Assembly (NCBI GenBank): GCA_016169945.1
Contig: JADLSH010000220.1
Coordinates: forward strand, 4,823,001-4,887,000
Source: Trachythela sp. YZ-2020
Lineage: Eukaryota; Cnidaria; Anthozoa; Malacalcyonacea; Clavulariidae
DNA length: 64,000 bases
Direction of reading: 5' to 3'
Positions 20,863 through 32,353 of this stretch are shown here, in pieces. The notes beneath the pieces were generated by a model. It worked only from the letters and a program-made list of their open reading frames with translations. It did no database searches and had not been told where the DNA came from. Numbering within the stretch: position 1 is the first letter of the stretch; each line of letters starts with the position of its first letter. A program made the translations under genes and the position numbers.

Positions 20863-21899
20863 TCATTAAAAATTCAAACATCAATAGCATATGGTATATT
20901 TACATTACGTAGGTGAAGCAGCATCATTAACATACTATAGGGTGGAGCATGAACATTAGCATATGAGAGTGTGCAACATCATAAACATTCATTAATGATA
21001 TGCAAGGCGAGTTTGGGCAAAACAATCATTATGTTGAGTTCAGCATATTTTGTGTGCAAAAAATATGGGTTTGTTGTCGCGAGATTTATAAACTCCATCA
21101 ATCTCGTATCTAGTGAAGTATTTCTTTCTGAGTCGACCAATACTAATAAGTTTACAAAGTTTCAAGCGTATGTTTAGTAAAGTCTATGCAGGCGAGATTT
21201 ACAATCATTAAAGCATTAGAAACATAAATATTTTGATGCATTTGTTGCTAATGTAAACTATAGACACAATAGCTTAACTCATTAAGGGATTAAGTCAAAA
21301 GGCTTGTTTGGGCGAAACAATCATTAAGCTGAACCATCACAATAGCTAAACGTCCCTATATATTTTGCCAAGCGTTGTGTTCCAAACACAGTCCGTTTCG
21401 ACAACGAGTAAATATATTCTCGTATCTAATATCACCTTATACGAAACGGCTTAGACAACTAATATAGCGACGCTTAACCTAGTAAAATATTATTGCCTTA
21501 TGCGAAGTAATAACAAGCAGAAATATAGCTTTCTAAAACGAGAAGATCTTAAAGTTTAATTGGCATAGCGATGGTCTTATAGAGAAATACAAATAAATGT
21601 TTGCCAAGCGAATGTATAAACATAGTTCTTAAAGGAATTTAAACCTTACAAAGTTTCAAGCGTTTAAGATGTAGCAGAGGATGAAAAGCAGTGATTTTTA
21701 AAGCGAGATTTACGAGTATATACAAACATTGTATGTAAACACAATTGTATGCGGTTTGTAAGTCATTTGCAAATCGTTAACGGCGATTTGAATAAATTGA
21801 GAATATTTAATTATAGGACAGGGAAATATTGTACAATGTACATACACCACACACATAATTCATTTTTTAAACACATTTATTGATTAAAATTTTTTTACA

Positions 21900-22202
21900 G
21901 CGTTAGTAAGGTCTGCTCCTAAGAGCATATCGTTTAGGCGTCTTTTGTATCTTTAAAGAGTTCTCATATTTTTGTCTGTCTTCGGGTGATAATCTTGCAA
22001 TATCTCCAGCTTTCATAGGAATATATTTTGTTCTCTCGTGAAAAGTAGTATTTGTTTGTAACCTTCTCGTTGCTCTGGCGTCATCAATCTGAAATCAGGT
22101 CTCCAATCTGAAAAGTCTACCCAATTAAATCTATTTTTAACAAAGTAAATAAATTTTGCTCTGGGTCTGCTTCTAAGAGCGTATTATTCTTAAACTCCAT
22201 CA
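21900..22202 (-). pseudogene. Left-arm mirror copy of the foldback ORF, frameshifted
   Basis: Reading the minus strand from an ATG near 22200 gives MEFKNNTLLEADPEQNLFTL, matching the right-arm ORF, then a stop after about 25 codons because of a one-base deletion (ATTGGGTAG against ATTTGGGTAG). Later blocks (MTPEQR, IARLSPED) survive in other frames. Upstream in frame this copy keeps KLWFKGEKATRLTRT followed by NTPKRVMEFK, which suggests that the original frame began further upstream than the current ATG. Confidence 0.6.
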
Positions 22203-22339
22203 CTCGCTTGGGAGTATTTATTGTCCGAGTCAACCTCGTAGCTTTTTCACCTTTGAACCATAACTTTACATATCTTTAACCCATACCGGCAAGCATATCT
22301 CTGATATACTTGTTAACTAATCCAAATTCTATGACTATG

Positions 22340-22600
22340 ACTATCAGCCAAGCTCGAAGATTGAATCCTAAGAGTGAATAATTGAATCCTAAGATTGATG
22401 AATCATTGAATCCTAAGAGTGAATCATTGAATCCTAAGAGTGAGTCATTGAATCCTAAGATTGATGAATAATTGAATCCTAAGAGTGAATAATTGAATCC
22501 TAAGAGTGAACAATTGAATCCTAAGAGTGAATCATCGAATCCTAAGATTGAATCATTGAATCCTAAGAGTGAATCATTGAATCCTAAATTGAATCATTGA
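22340..22600. repeat. Left-arm ATTGAATCCTAAGAGTGA tandem repeats
   Basis: About a dozen units of roughly 18-21 bp (TTGAATCCTAAGA with GTGAATCA or TTGATGAA spacers), mirrored at 23700-23930. They are followed inward by CGAGCCGAGCTCTAAGAT-type units of about 31 bp, two here and four in the right arm. Confidence 0.85.
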
Positions 22601-22779
22601 ATATCGAGCGATGTTAGCTTCATATCGAGCGAGCCAACTTCCATATAGAGCGAGCTTAGCTTCGAGCCGAGTTCTAAGATGTAAGGATAGGTCCGAGCCG
22701 AGCTCTAAGATAAAAGGATAGGCACGATCCAAGCTTAGTATATATTTCCGAGCCTAGTATATATACCTCCGAAACGACT

Positions 22780-23464
22780 TATCTTCCTTATCTTTATCTT
22801 CCTAATCTTTATCTTCCTTATCTTCCTTGTCTTTATCTTCCTTATTTTTATCCTCCTTATCGTTATCTTCCTTACTTCCTTATCTTTATCTTCCTAATAT
22901 TTATCTTCCTTATCTGTATCTTCCTTATCTTCGTTATCTTTATCTTCCCTATCTTTATCTTCCTTAACTTTATCTTCCTTATCTTTATCTTCCTTATCTT
23001 TATCTTCCTTATCTTTATCTTCTTTATCTTTATCTTCCTTTTCTTCCTTATTTTATAAAGACTAGGAAGATAAAGATAAGGAAGATAAAGATTAGGAAGA
23101 TAAAGATAAGGAAGATAAGGAAGATAAGGAAGATAAGGAAGATAAGGAAGATAAAGGTAAGGAAGATAAAGATAAGGAAGATAAAAATAAGGAAGATAAA
23201 GATTTGGAAGATAAAGATAAGGAAGATAAAGATAAGGAAGATAAAGATAATGAAGGTAAAGATAAGGAAGATAAAGACTAGGAAGATAAAGATAAGGAAG
23301 ATAAAGATAAGGAAGATAAAGATTAGGAATATAAAGATAAGGAAGATAAGGAAGATAAAGATAAGGAAGATAAAGATAAGGAAGATAAAGATAAGGAAGA
23401 TAAAGATAAGGAAGATAAAGATAAGGAAGATAAAGATAAGGAAGATAAAGATAAGGAAGATAAG
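22780..23464. repeat. Central inverted 15-bp arrays of the foldback
   Basis: TTATCTTTATCTTCC units (22780 to about 23053) meet their reverse complement GGAAGATAAAGATAA (about 23055-23464). Some units are 9 bp (GGAAGATAA). The plus-strand array is also open in one frame (KIRKI repeats, 23250-23504), which is a by-product of 15 being a multiple of 3. Confidence 0.9.
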
Positions 23465-24064
23465 TCGGCTCGGAGGTATATATACTAGGCTCGGAGATAT
23501 ATAGTAAGCTTGGCTCGGGCCTATCCTTTTATCTTAGATCTCGGTTCGGGCCTATCCTTACATCTTAGAGCTCGGCTCGGGCCTATCCTTACATTTTAGA
23601 GCTCGGCTCGGACCTATCCTTACATCTTAGAACTCGGCTCGAAGCTAAGCTCGCTCTATATGGAGGTTGGCTCACTCGATATGAAGCTAACGTCGCTCGA
23701 TATTCAATCATTAAATTTTAGGATTCAATGATTCACTTTTAGGATTCAATGATTCAATCTTAGGATTCGATGATTCACCCTTAGGATTCAATTATTCACT
23801 CTTAGGATTCAATGATTCATCAATCTTAGAAATCAATGATTCACTCTTAGGATTTAATTATTCACTCTTAGAATTCAATGATTCCTCAATCTTGGGATTC
23901 AATGATTCACTCTTAGGATTCAATCTTCGAGCTTGGCTGATAGTCATAGTCATAGAAATTGGATTAGTTAACAAGTATATCAGAGATATGCTTGCCTGTA
24001 TGGGTTAAAGAAATGTAAAGTTATGGTTCAAAGGTGAAAAAGCCACGAGGTTGACTCGGACAAA

Positions 24065-24376
24065 ATGGAGTTTAAGAATAATACGCTCTTAGAAGCAGAC
24101 CCAGAGCAAAAATTATTTACTTTGGTAAAAATAGATTTAATTTGGGTAGACTTTTCAGATTGGAGACCTAAAGATTTAGCAATGATGACGCCAGAGCAAC
24201 GACTAGGTTACAAACAAAGACTACTTCACGAGAGACCAAAATATATTCCTATGAAAGCTGAAGATATTGCAAGATTATCACCCGAAGAGAGACAAAAATA
24301 TGAGAAGAAAGATACAAAAAGTTTAAAGATACAAAAGACGCCTAAACGATATGCTCTTAGGAGCAGACCTTACTAA
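24065..24376 (+). CDS. Small ORF in the right foldback arm, family unknown
   Basis: 103 codons from ATG 24065 to TAA. The protein is charged and has two similar segments, MTPEQRLGYKQ (about residues 41-51) and LSPEERQKYEKK (about residues 71-82), separated by RPKYIPMKAEDIAR, and a basic C-terminus KRYALRSRPY. I do not recognise it. It lies in a mirrored segment; the left-arm copy is frameshifted while this one is intact. Comparison of the arms shows several silent or conservative changes, which hints at past coding. It could be a foldback-encoded protein or captured host DNA. The true start may be upstream, because the left copy continues in frame 5' of this ATG. Confidence 0.45.
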   Translation: MEFKNNTLLEADPEQKLFTLVKIDLIWVDFSDWRPKDLAMMTPEQRLGYKQRLLHERPKYIPMKAEDIARLSPEERQKYEKKDTKSLKIQKTPKRYALRSRPY

Positions 24377-24569
24377 CGCTGTAAAAGAAATTTTAATCGA
24401 TAAATGTGTTTATAAAATGAATTCTGTGTGTGCTGTATGTACATTGTACAAATTTCCCTGTCCTGTGATTAAATATTCTCAATTTATTCAAATGGCCGTT
24501 AACGATTTACAAATGACTTACAAACCGCATAGAATTGTGTTTACATGCAATGTTTGTATATGCTCGTAA
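24351..24569 (+). CDS. Second small Cys-containing ORF in the right foldback arm
   Basis: 72 codons overlapping the end of the previous ORF in another frame. It contains CAVCTLYKFPCPVIKYSQF in the middle and FTCNVCICS at the end, a spacing that could bind zinc. In the left arm the same frame is kept over FPCPIIKYSQFIQIAVNDL, but two of the terminal Cys are Tyr. The internal Met at 24417 may be the real start. Weak support as a gene. Confidence 0.3.
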   Translation: MLLGADLTNAVKEILIDKCVYKMNSVCAVCTLYKFPCPVIKYSQFIQMAVNDLQMTYKPHRIVFTCNVCICS

Positions 24570-24988
24570 ATCTAGCTAAAAATCACTGCTTTTCATCCTC
24601 TGCTACATCTAAAACGCTTGAAACTTTGTAAGGTTTAAATCCTTTTAAGAACTATGTTTATACATTAGCTTGGCAAACATATAATTGTATTTCTCTATAA
24701 GACCTTAGCTATGCCAATTAAACTTTAAGATCTTCTCGTTTTAGAAAGCTATATTTCTGCTTGTTACTACTTCGCATAAGGCAATAATATTAGTTCGTGT
24801 CTCGTGTCTTATGGTTATGAAGTTTGTGTTCAGGTCTTGGAACGTCAATTACTCGTCATAATAGTACATTTTGTGTAATTTTATACTCTAGTCTTATTTT
24901 GTTGATTTCGCGATCCGTAAAGACTAAAGTATTTCGTCAAATAATCTACGACGTCAAATAATTTACGGCGTGAACTGTAATCTGTAAC

Positions 24989-25501
24989 GTGATATTTCGT
25001 GATATTCAACTTCCTATCTGGTATTATCGCCTGATCATTCTCCACTACATATGCATGTTATATATCAAGCAAAGAACTCTCAACTTCTCTGTTTTGTCTG
25101 AGATACCCAATAAGCCTAGCATCACAGCAATGGGAACAGTCCAGAGTTTTGTAATTATACTAACAATTTTCAGTCTGTGTCTAAAATTAAAGCCGTCTCC
25201 GCCTCTTTGTCAACCTGATACTAGTCTGCCTCTAGGTAATATAACAATTAGCTCCGAACTAGCACGACTGCCTGATAAACTATGTTTTGTCTGGATTTCT
25301 ACCCGAGATACAAAGTTGAGAAGTTTTAATCCACCAAAATACTATCGCTATGGTATGGATTTACGAATCGCCAACGTCTCAAATCATGTGCTTATCTCGA
25401 TCTTGTTAGCTGGCGACATTGCTACTAACCCCGGTCCCGCTCACGTTAATAACAACTCACCTACTTATCTCGGCGGTTTAAAATTAATGTCCTCTATATG
25501 A
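24989..25501 (+). CDS. N-terminal ORF of LINE-1 with 2A-like motif
   Basis: 170 codons. It has a hydrophobic stretch (VQSFVIILTIFSLCLKL, about residues 52-68) and near the C-terminus ISILLAGDIATNPGP. GDIATNPGP resembles the 2A ribosome-skipping motif (D-I/V-E-x-N-P-G-P) known at the N-termini of several invertebrate non-LTR retrotransposons, but the usual Glu is Ala here. The ORF is followed directly by the endonuclease region after a stop, so it was probably continuous with ORF2 originally. The start codon is uncertain. Confidence 0.5.
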   Translation: MIFRDIQLPIWYYRLIILHYICMLYIKQRTLNFSVLSEIPNKPSITAMGTVQSFVIILTIFSLCLKLKPSPPLCQPDTSLPLGNITISSELARLPDKLCFVWISTRDTKLRSFNPPKYYRYGMDLRIANVSNHVLISILLAGDIATNPGPAHVNNNSPTYLGGLKLMSSI

Positions 25502-28317
25502 ACGCACGTAGTATTAAAGCTTTCGTTCCCCTTGAAGAAAACCCTTCCAACAAAGTTTGTAAAATAACACTAATACAGCTGCTGGTCTAGAGTAATTGTT
25601 ATGACGTTGTCTGTATATGTAAAACCTGGTTGAACGACTCAGTTATGTCATCATAAATCCTTACTGGCTATAACATTTATCGCAAAGACAGGGTTGGAAA
25701 GACTGGCGGAGGCGTTTTAATTGCTGTGAAGTCTGACATTAGGTACACTCATCGACAAGACCTTGAGAGAGACAATGTTGAACTTGCTGTTGTTGAACTG
25801 ATTAAGGATAACAGTAAGTCAGTTATTCTCTATACTGTTTACCATCCCGAACCTGGACCAGAAAACTTGCACAAGCTTAATTTGTCTCTACAAGGAACTC
25901 CTGAATCAGCGTGTCGTAGTTGTTGGTGACTTTAACCTTCCCTCTCTAACTTGGTCACCTGATGAATCCGCGCCTACTAACATCGGTGGGTCTCTGGAGG
26001 TCAATGAATTCTGCCTCCTAACAAAAGATAACTTCCTCACTCAATTCATTAATGGTCCTACTCATATAGCAGGAAACAAACTCGACTTGCTTCTCTCCAA
26101 CTGTCCTGAAGTTATCGACAACGTCTCCACTTCCACTCCAGTGGAAAGTAATTTCCCCTCTGATCACTATCTAGTAGATTTCTCTATACGGCTGAAGTTC
26201 AAGCGAGCAAAGCGTGTGCAACGTAAAGTGTACAACTACAAGAGAGCAGATTTCGAGGCCCTTCGTAACCGTCTGCAGCTTAACGCATTAGACATGTCCT
26301 TCTCTGATGACGTTGATCTCTACTGGTTTCGGTGGAAAGCATTATTTTTAGCTGCAGTAGAAAAATGTGCGCCTGTTAAAGTTATAAAAGACACAAAATC
26401 TCCTCCATGGATTGACGGAGAAATCAGGCACCTCCTGCGCAAGAAATATCGAGCTCTCAATAAATACCGCGAAATTAGAACTGATCAACGCAAACGTAAA
26501 CTTAGATCTCTAAGTAATGACATCAAAATCCTTGTCAGGCATAAACATCGTGATTACCTCAATAAAATCGTGGGTTCTTTCAGTGAAAATCCAAAACTGT
26601 TCTGGAGCTATCATAAAGCGGTATTACATCATCGGTCAGGAGTCGACTCTGTCATTACGCATAATGGACAATCAGCCAAGACCTCTGGAGAAAAACCTGA
26701 GCTCTTTAATTCGTACTTTTGCTCTGTGTTTACTTCTCCTAACACATTGTCTAGTATGCCCTCTAACACCAATCGATCAAATGTTCAAATCTCCGATACG
26801 CAGCTGTCTGTGGAAGAAGTGGAACTTTGCTTGGCTGGCTTAGATTCATCTAAAGCCTCCGCTCCAGATGGGATTCCTGCACACATTCTAAAACAATGTA
26901 GCAAGGAAATCGCACCAAGTTTATGTGCTTTGTTCAACCACTCTCTGCGCACTGGGTGTTTTCCAGCTGAATGGAAGAATGCAGACGTAACTTCTGTGCA
27001 CAAGAAAAATCTGAAGGAACCTGACGCAAACTACAGACCCATCTCTTTATTGTCAATAGTTAGTAAAGTTATGGAACGCTGCGTCTGCAATAGGTTCTAT
27101 GCCCACGTGTCATGTCTAATCACCGAACTTCAGTACGGTTTCATGCGTAATCGTTCTTGTGTGACACAACTCCTGCATGTTCTCCACTCTATTGGTAAAT
27201 CACTCGACCGGAACACTCAAACTGATATGCTTTACTTTGATTTCGCCAAGGCGTTTGATTCTGTAGACCATGTCATTCTTATCCAGAAACTTAAATGGTA
27301 TGGCGTATCGGGTCAACTCCTTAACTGGTTTAAGGACTATCTCAACCATAGATATCAGAGAGTTGTGATAGACGGTGTTATCTCTCAGTACCTACCAGTC
27401 ACCTCTGGTGTGCCCCAAGGAAGCCTTGTTGGACCTCTGCTCTTTGTCATCTGTATTAATGACTTACCTGACTCGATCCAGGAACAGACGAGTTCAGCTC
27501 TCTATGCAGATGACACAAAATTATACCGCCCTATTTCCTCCCTAAGTGACTGTGAGAACCTGCAACGTGACATATCGAACCTAAATACTTGGAGTCATAA
27601 CTCCAATATGAAGTTTAATGCCTCCAAGTGTAAGGTGTTAACGGTCACTCGGAAGAAATCGCCTGTACTTACGCACTACCACCTGGACAACGCCATTTTA
27701 CAACGCGTTCAACAGGAAAAAGACCTAGGAGTTATCGTCAATAGCAAGCTATCTTGGGACACTCACATCTGCTCAATCGTCGCAAAGCTAACAGGATGCT
27801 CGGTCTCCTGAAAGAACATGTCCTCTCATCACAGACACCAAAGTTAGACCGAACACTTTATCTAGCTTTGGTAAAGTCGCAGCTGTGCTACGAAACTGAG
27901 GTTTGGTCGCCTGCCAATGCAAAGTTGCAGATTCTCTTAGAACGAGTACAGAGACGGGCAACTCGATGGATTCTAAGAACTAAAGTTGGTGAGCTGTCAT
28001 ATGAAGAAAGGCTGAAATCTCTAAATCTATTGCCACTAACTTATGATCGAGAAATCAGAGATCTTGTGCTGGTTTATAAATGTATTTTTGGTTATACCGA
28101 TTTAAACATTAATCAACTTTTAACCTTCGTATAACACAACCGATCTAGCGCACAGAATCCAACCCTAATGCTAAAACACTCCTTTTGTAATACATCCACC
28201 TTTCAGGCATCGTTTTTTAATAGAATAGTAAAGCCTTGGAACTATATATGTAAAATAGCCTCACCTGAAAAGTTTGCCAGTCTAAGTATTTTTAAAAGCT
28301 TTTTGACGGTTGCATAA
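25502..28317 (+). pseudogene. LINE-1 ORF2: endonuclease (broken) plus reverse transcriptase
   Basis: The endonuclease part is disrupted by stops and shifts; VVVGDFNLPSLTWSP (about 25915) and NKLDLLLSNCPEV...SDHYLVDFS remain. The long frame 26087-27811 holds the RT: APDGIPAHILKQCSKE, NYRPISLLSIVSKVMERC, FDFAKAFDSVDH, TSGVPQGSLVGPLLF and the catalytic SALYADDTKLY. A frameshift near 27790 continues in 27790-28134 (NRMLGLLKEHVL, VQRRATRWIL). A stop at 28132 precedes the last in-frame stretch, FCNTSTFQASFFNRIV, to the TAA at 28315. The motif set fits the CR1/Jockey group. Confidence 0.85.
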
Positions 28318-28392
28318 ATTAAATATGGCGGATGGTCATGATTTTGATGGCTGCGACTAATTTCACACAAAATCGCACTTAATCACCTTAAA

Positions 28393-29270
28393 ATGCCTCC
28401 AAAATCGAAACGTAACCAAAATAACCAATCCAGTCAACATATAGATTCAACAAATGTTGAAATATCATCACAAAATGAACAAGAAAATGGAAAAGATTGT
28501 CCATTATCAGAAAGTTCGTTTAAACGAATTTTAGATGAACGGTTGAAATTACAAGGTTCCGAACTCAAGGACTTAGTTATCAAATAACTCAAGACGAACT
28601 CAGAAAAATAAAAACCAGCCAAGAATTTATTAATGCTAAATTTGAACAACTGTCGAAAACGATCGAAGACCTCCAATGCCAAAATGAATTCCTGAAACAA
28701 GAAAATTCACAAATAAAGGCAAATACAACCGAGATGTCTATCAGAATAACGCAATTAGAAGAAGATCAAGAAGCTCAAAATCTCTACTCGCGTAGAGATT
28801 GTTTGGAATTACATGGAATTCCGATTCAATCTGACGAAGAAACTGACAAATTAGTTCAAAAGGTTGGTGATCTGGTCGGTACCAAAATCAATAATGAAGA
28901 TATCTCGATCAGCCATAGATTACTTACAAGAGGAGACCGAACACCTATTATAATTGCTAAATTTACAAGAAGAAGTGTGCGAGATAGTTTACACAAAGCA
29001 CGAAGAAATTTAACCAGATTTAATGCCACTGACCTTGGATTTTCCCAACAAAATAATAAACTTTACATAAATGAAAGTCTAACAACAAAGGCTAAAGAAA
29101 TATTCAGAAAATCAAAAGAATTTCAAAAGATGCAAAAGTTTCAGTTTGTATGGACAAAGAATGGGAAAACGTATATGAAACAGGATAATGACGTTCATTC
29201 CAAAGTAGTTTCGTTCTCTACCTTGTCTGAATTTGAACGATTCAAAGATCAATTCTCCACAGCAAGATAA
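28393..29270 (+). pseudogene. LINE-2 ORF1: coiled-coil RNA-binding protein, one frameshift
   Basis: Starts MPPKSKRNQNNQ. After ELKDLVI the frame shifts by one base (about 28577) and continues QITQDELRKIKTSQEF. A long coiled coil follows (KTIEDLQCQNEFLKQE, then MSIRITQLEEDQEAQNLYSR). The next part (CLELHGIPIQSDEETDKLV, then ISISHRLLTRGDRTPIIIAK) matches the RRM-like part of L1-type ORF1 proteins, ending with a C-terminal basic domain. Such proteins bind the element RNA as trimers. The later part, 28734-29270, is still open. Confidence 0.7.
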
Positions 29271-29324
29271 GTTTAATCTATATAATCTTAAATTAATCCT
29301 ATTATTTTTGCATACAGCTTAATA

Positions 29325-32300
29325 ATGTATCCTAATCCGAATATTGCTAATAGCTATCTAAAGAAATCTATTAATACTGATTATCAAGACCCTGATAATA
29401 TTATTCCTTCATTTTCGTCAAATTACTATAGTATAGAAGAATGTAAAAACTTATTTAATACCCCCCCTAATTTACACTCATATTCCCCAACATATACTAG
29501 TAATCATGATCTTTTTTCAATCTTTCATTGTAATGTAAGAAGTCTCCAAAAGCAATTTAGTAAACTTAATGATATTCTGATTTCATTGGAAAACCAAATC
29601 TCTATAATTGGAATAAGTGAGACCAGACTAAATGAAAATTCATCTTCTAATATTGATTTGTTTAATTACAGTTTTTTTAAGACATGATTCTCCCACACAA
29701 GCAGGAGGTGTGGGTCTGTATATTCACAATAGCTTAGAATTTCACTTAAGACAAAATATTAAGTTACTGGTTGATGGTTGTGAGAATTTATGGGTTGAAA
29801 TTCATACACCTAAAAATGAGAAAAATATTATTATAGGCTTAATTTATAGACACCCACACTCTAATATTTCTGCATTCAAAGATGCTTTGTCAGATAAATT
29901 GGAGCATAGTTTGAATGAAAATAAGCAATTAATCATTATTGGGGATATAAACATTGATCTCATAAAATGTGAAACACACCAACTTACTTCTGATTACCTT
30001 GATATGATATACTCTAACTCTTGTTTTCCTGCTATTACACAGCCTACTAGGGTCACAAACCATACTGAAACACTAATTGACCATATTTATACCAATGTTT
30101 TAGACAAACCTATTACATCAGCTATCTGCTTGACTGAAATTTCCGATCATTTTCCTGTTTTTCTAATCTTGCATAAAATAAAATCGGTAACAAAACGGAA
30201 TATGAAGAAACTTCAAAAATTTCAATAATGATATTTTTTTACAAGACCTAGAAACATCTATCAGTGACTCTAACCATAATAGAAATGTTAACAATTCATT
30301 TTCTACTTTCTTTTCCATATTTACATCAACAGTAAATAAACATGCACCCATACAAAATGTCTCTAGGAAAGAATTTAAACTTTCTGCGAAACCGTGGATT
30401 ACTCCTGCGATATTAAAGTCAATAAAAAGAAAACAATATCTATATTATCATAATTTTATCAAAGGCAATGAAGATCAAAAAAGGTACTATAAATCATACT
30501 CTAATACTTTAACTCACTTGAAAGAATTGAGTAAAAAGTTATATTTTAAAAATAAAATAATAAATATTCAAGGTAATATAAAAGAAACATGGAAAGTTAT
30601 TAACCAAATAGTTAAAATAAGGTCTAAAGGTTCCATTACTCCAGACAAGATAAATAATAATGGCGTTGAATTTGATCAACCGCAGGATATTGCCAATCAA
30701 TTCAATATCTTCTTCAGAGATATTGGTCCCCAACTTGCGGAAAAAATATCTCCTTCCAATAAAGATTTTCGGGAGTATCTTACTCCCTTGAATTCCCACG
30801 AAAGTTTCTTTTTTACACCTACAACTCCTAATGAAGTGGCTTCTATGATAAATGAACTCAGTGGCTCAAAGGCTTTGGGCCCTTATGGAATTCCTATTAG
30901 TCTACTGAAACTTGCAAAACCAGTTATTGCATCAGAACTAAGTGAAATATATAATTTTTCATTTACTTCTGGTATATTTCCTGAAGAACTGAAGCTCTCG
31001 CGAGTAATCCCTCTTTATAAAAATGAATCGATTCACTTGTTATCAAATTACAGACCTATTTCATTACTCTCACCATTCTCAAAAATGTTAGAAAAATTAA
31101 TGTGCAAACGCCTATTATCATATTTGAATAAAAAGGACATTATATACAAATACCAATTTGGATTTCGGAAAAACCATTCAACAACGTTGGCATTAATTGA
31201 AATTATTGACAATATTCTTAATGCCATGGATAAGGGGCTTTATACTTGTGGAATATTTATTGATTTTTCAAAGGCATTTGACACTATTAACCACACGATC
31301 CTCCTTTCCAAGTTGGAGCACTATGATATTCGTGGCGTTGCGTCACATTGGTTTAGAACCTATCTAACGGATCGCTAACAATTTGTAGACTTTAATGGAA
31401 CACTTTCAAACACTATTAAAACAAACTGTGGTGTTCCACAGGGTTCAAATTTAGGTCCACTATTATTTCTTATTTATGTTAATGACATCTCGAATTGTAG
31501 CAATGTTTTAAAATTGCGGTTATTCGCAGACGACACTAATGCTTTTTTGGAAGGTAGTAATATACAAACTTTAACCACAATGGTTAATGTTGAATTAGAA
31601 AAACTTACTAATTGGATTAAAGCAAATAAATTATCGCTAAATATAAAAAAATCAAAATTTATGATATTTTCATCCATTAGAAAACAATTTCACTATATTC
31701 CAAATATTAAGTTGGGTGGCTCTTCACTAGAGCAGTCAGAATTTTTTAAATATCTGGGTATCCTTCTTGACAGAAATTTGAGTTGGAAATTTCATATAAA
31801 CGTTATATGTAAGAAACTTTCCAAGAATATTGGCATGATTTCAAAATTACGTCACTATGTTGATCTTGACACACTAAAAAAGGTTTATTACTCCCTAATA
31901 TATCCTTACCTTTATAATGGGGCAATTATCTGGGGAAATACGTACCAATCTCGTCTTAATCAGCTAAACATTTTAAATAACAAAGCTCTCAGGATTATGA
32001 CTTTTTCCGAACCTCGATCCCATGCTCCACCTCTCTACAAATTTCTAGGTATTATTCAAGTAAAAGACATTGTTTACACCCAAAAATGTACTTTTATGTA
32101 CGATTACGTTTATAATAAGTTACCAGTAGCATTTTCTAATTATTTTACAAGCTCTTCAGAAGTGCATCAGCATTATACTCGATATTCAACCCATAACTTT
32201 CATTTGCCATCAGTTTCTAGTAACTCAGGAAAATTCTCATTAAAATTTTCTGGTATAAAAATCTGGAGTTCTCTTAATAATCAAGACAAATTACTGCCTA

Positions 32301-32353
32301 GGAAATCTCTAATAAAAAGAATTAAAAAGAATCGCCTTGACACTTATTTCTAA
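29325..32353 (+). pseudogene. LINE-2 ORF2: AP endonuclease plus reverse transcriptase, about four lesions
   Basis: Endonuclease motifs in order: IFHCNVRSL, IIGISETRLNE, GGVGLYIHN, IIIGDINIDL, LIDHIYTNV, SDHFPVFLI. RT motifs: ALGPYGIPISLLKL, NYRPISLLSPFSKMLEKL, FGFRKNHSTTLA, FIDFSKAFDTINH, CGVPQGSNLGPLLF, LRLFADDTNAF (catalytic FADD) and FFKYLGILLDRNLSWKFHI. Lesions: a shift at about 29680, a shift at about 30225, a stop TAA for Gln at 31376-31378 in the RT, and possibly one more between 30228 and 30518. The C-terminal domain to 32353 is intact. Recent decay: only a few changes separate it from an open frame. Confidence 0.85.

Noticed and set aside
23250..23504. 84-codon ORF of KIRKI repeats
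   Set aside because: Product of the 15-bp array; no non-repeat coding sequence attached.
22340..23930. CRISPR-like regular repeats
   Set aside because: Units are adjacent or separated by near-identical spacers, mirrored in both arms, in a eukaryotic setting; no unique spacers.
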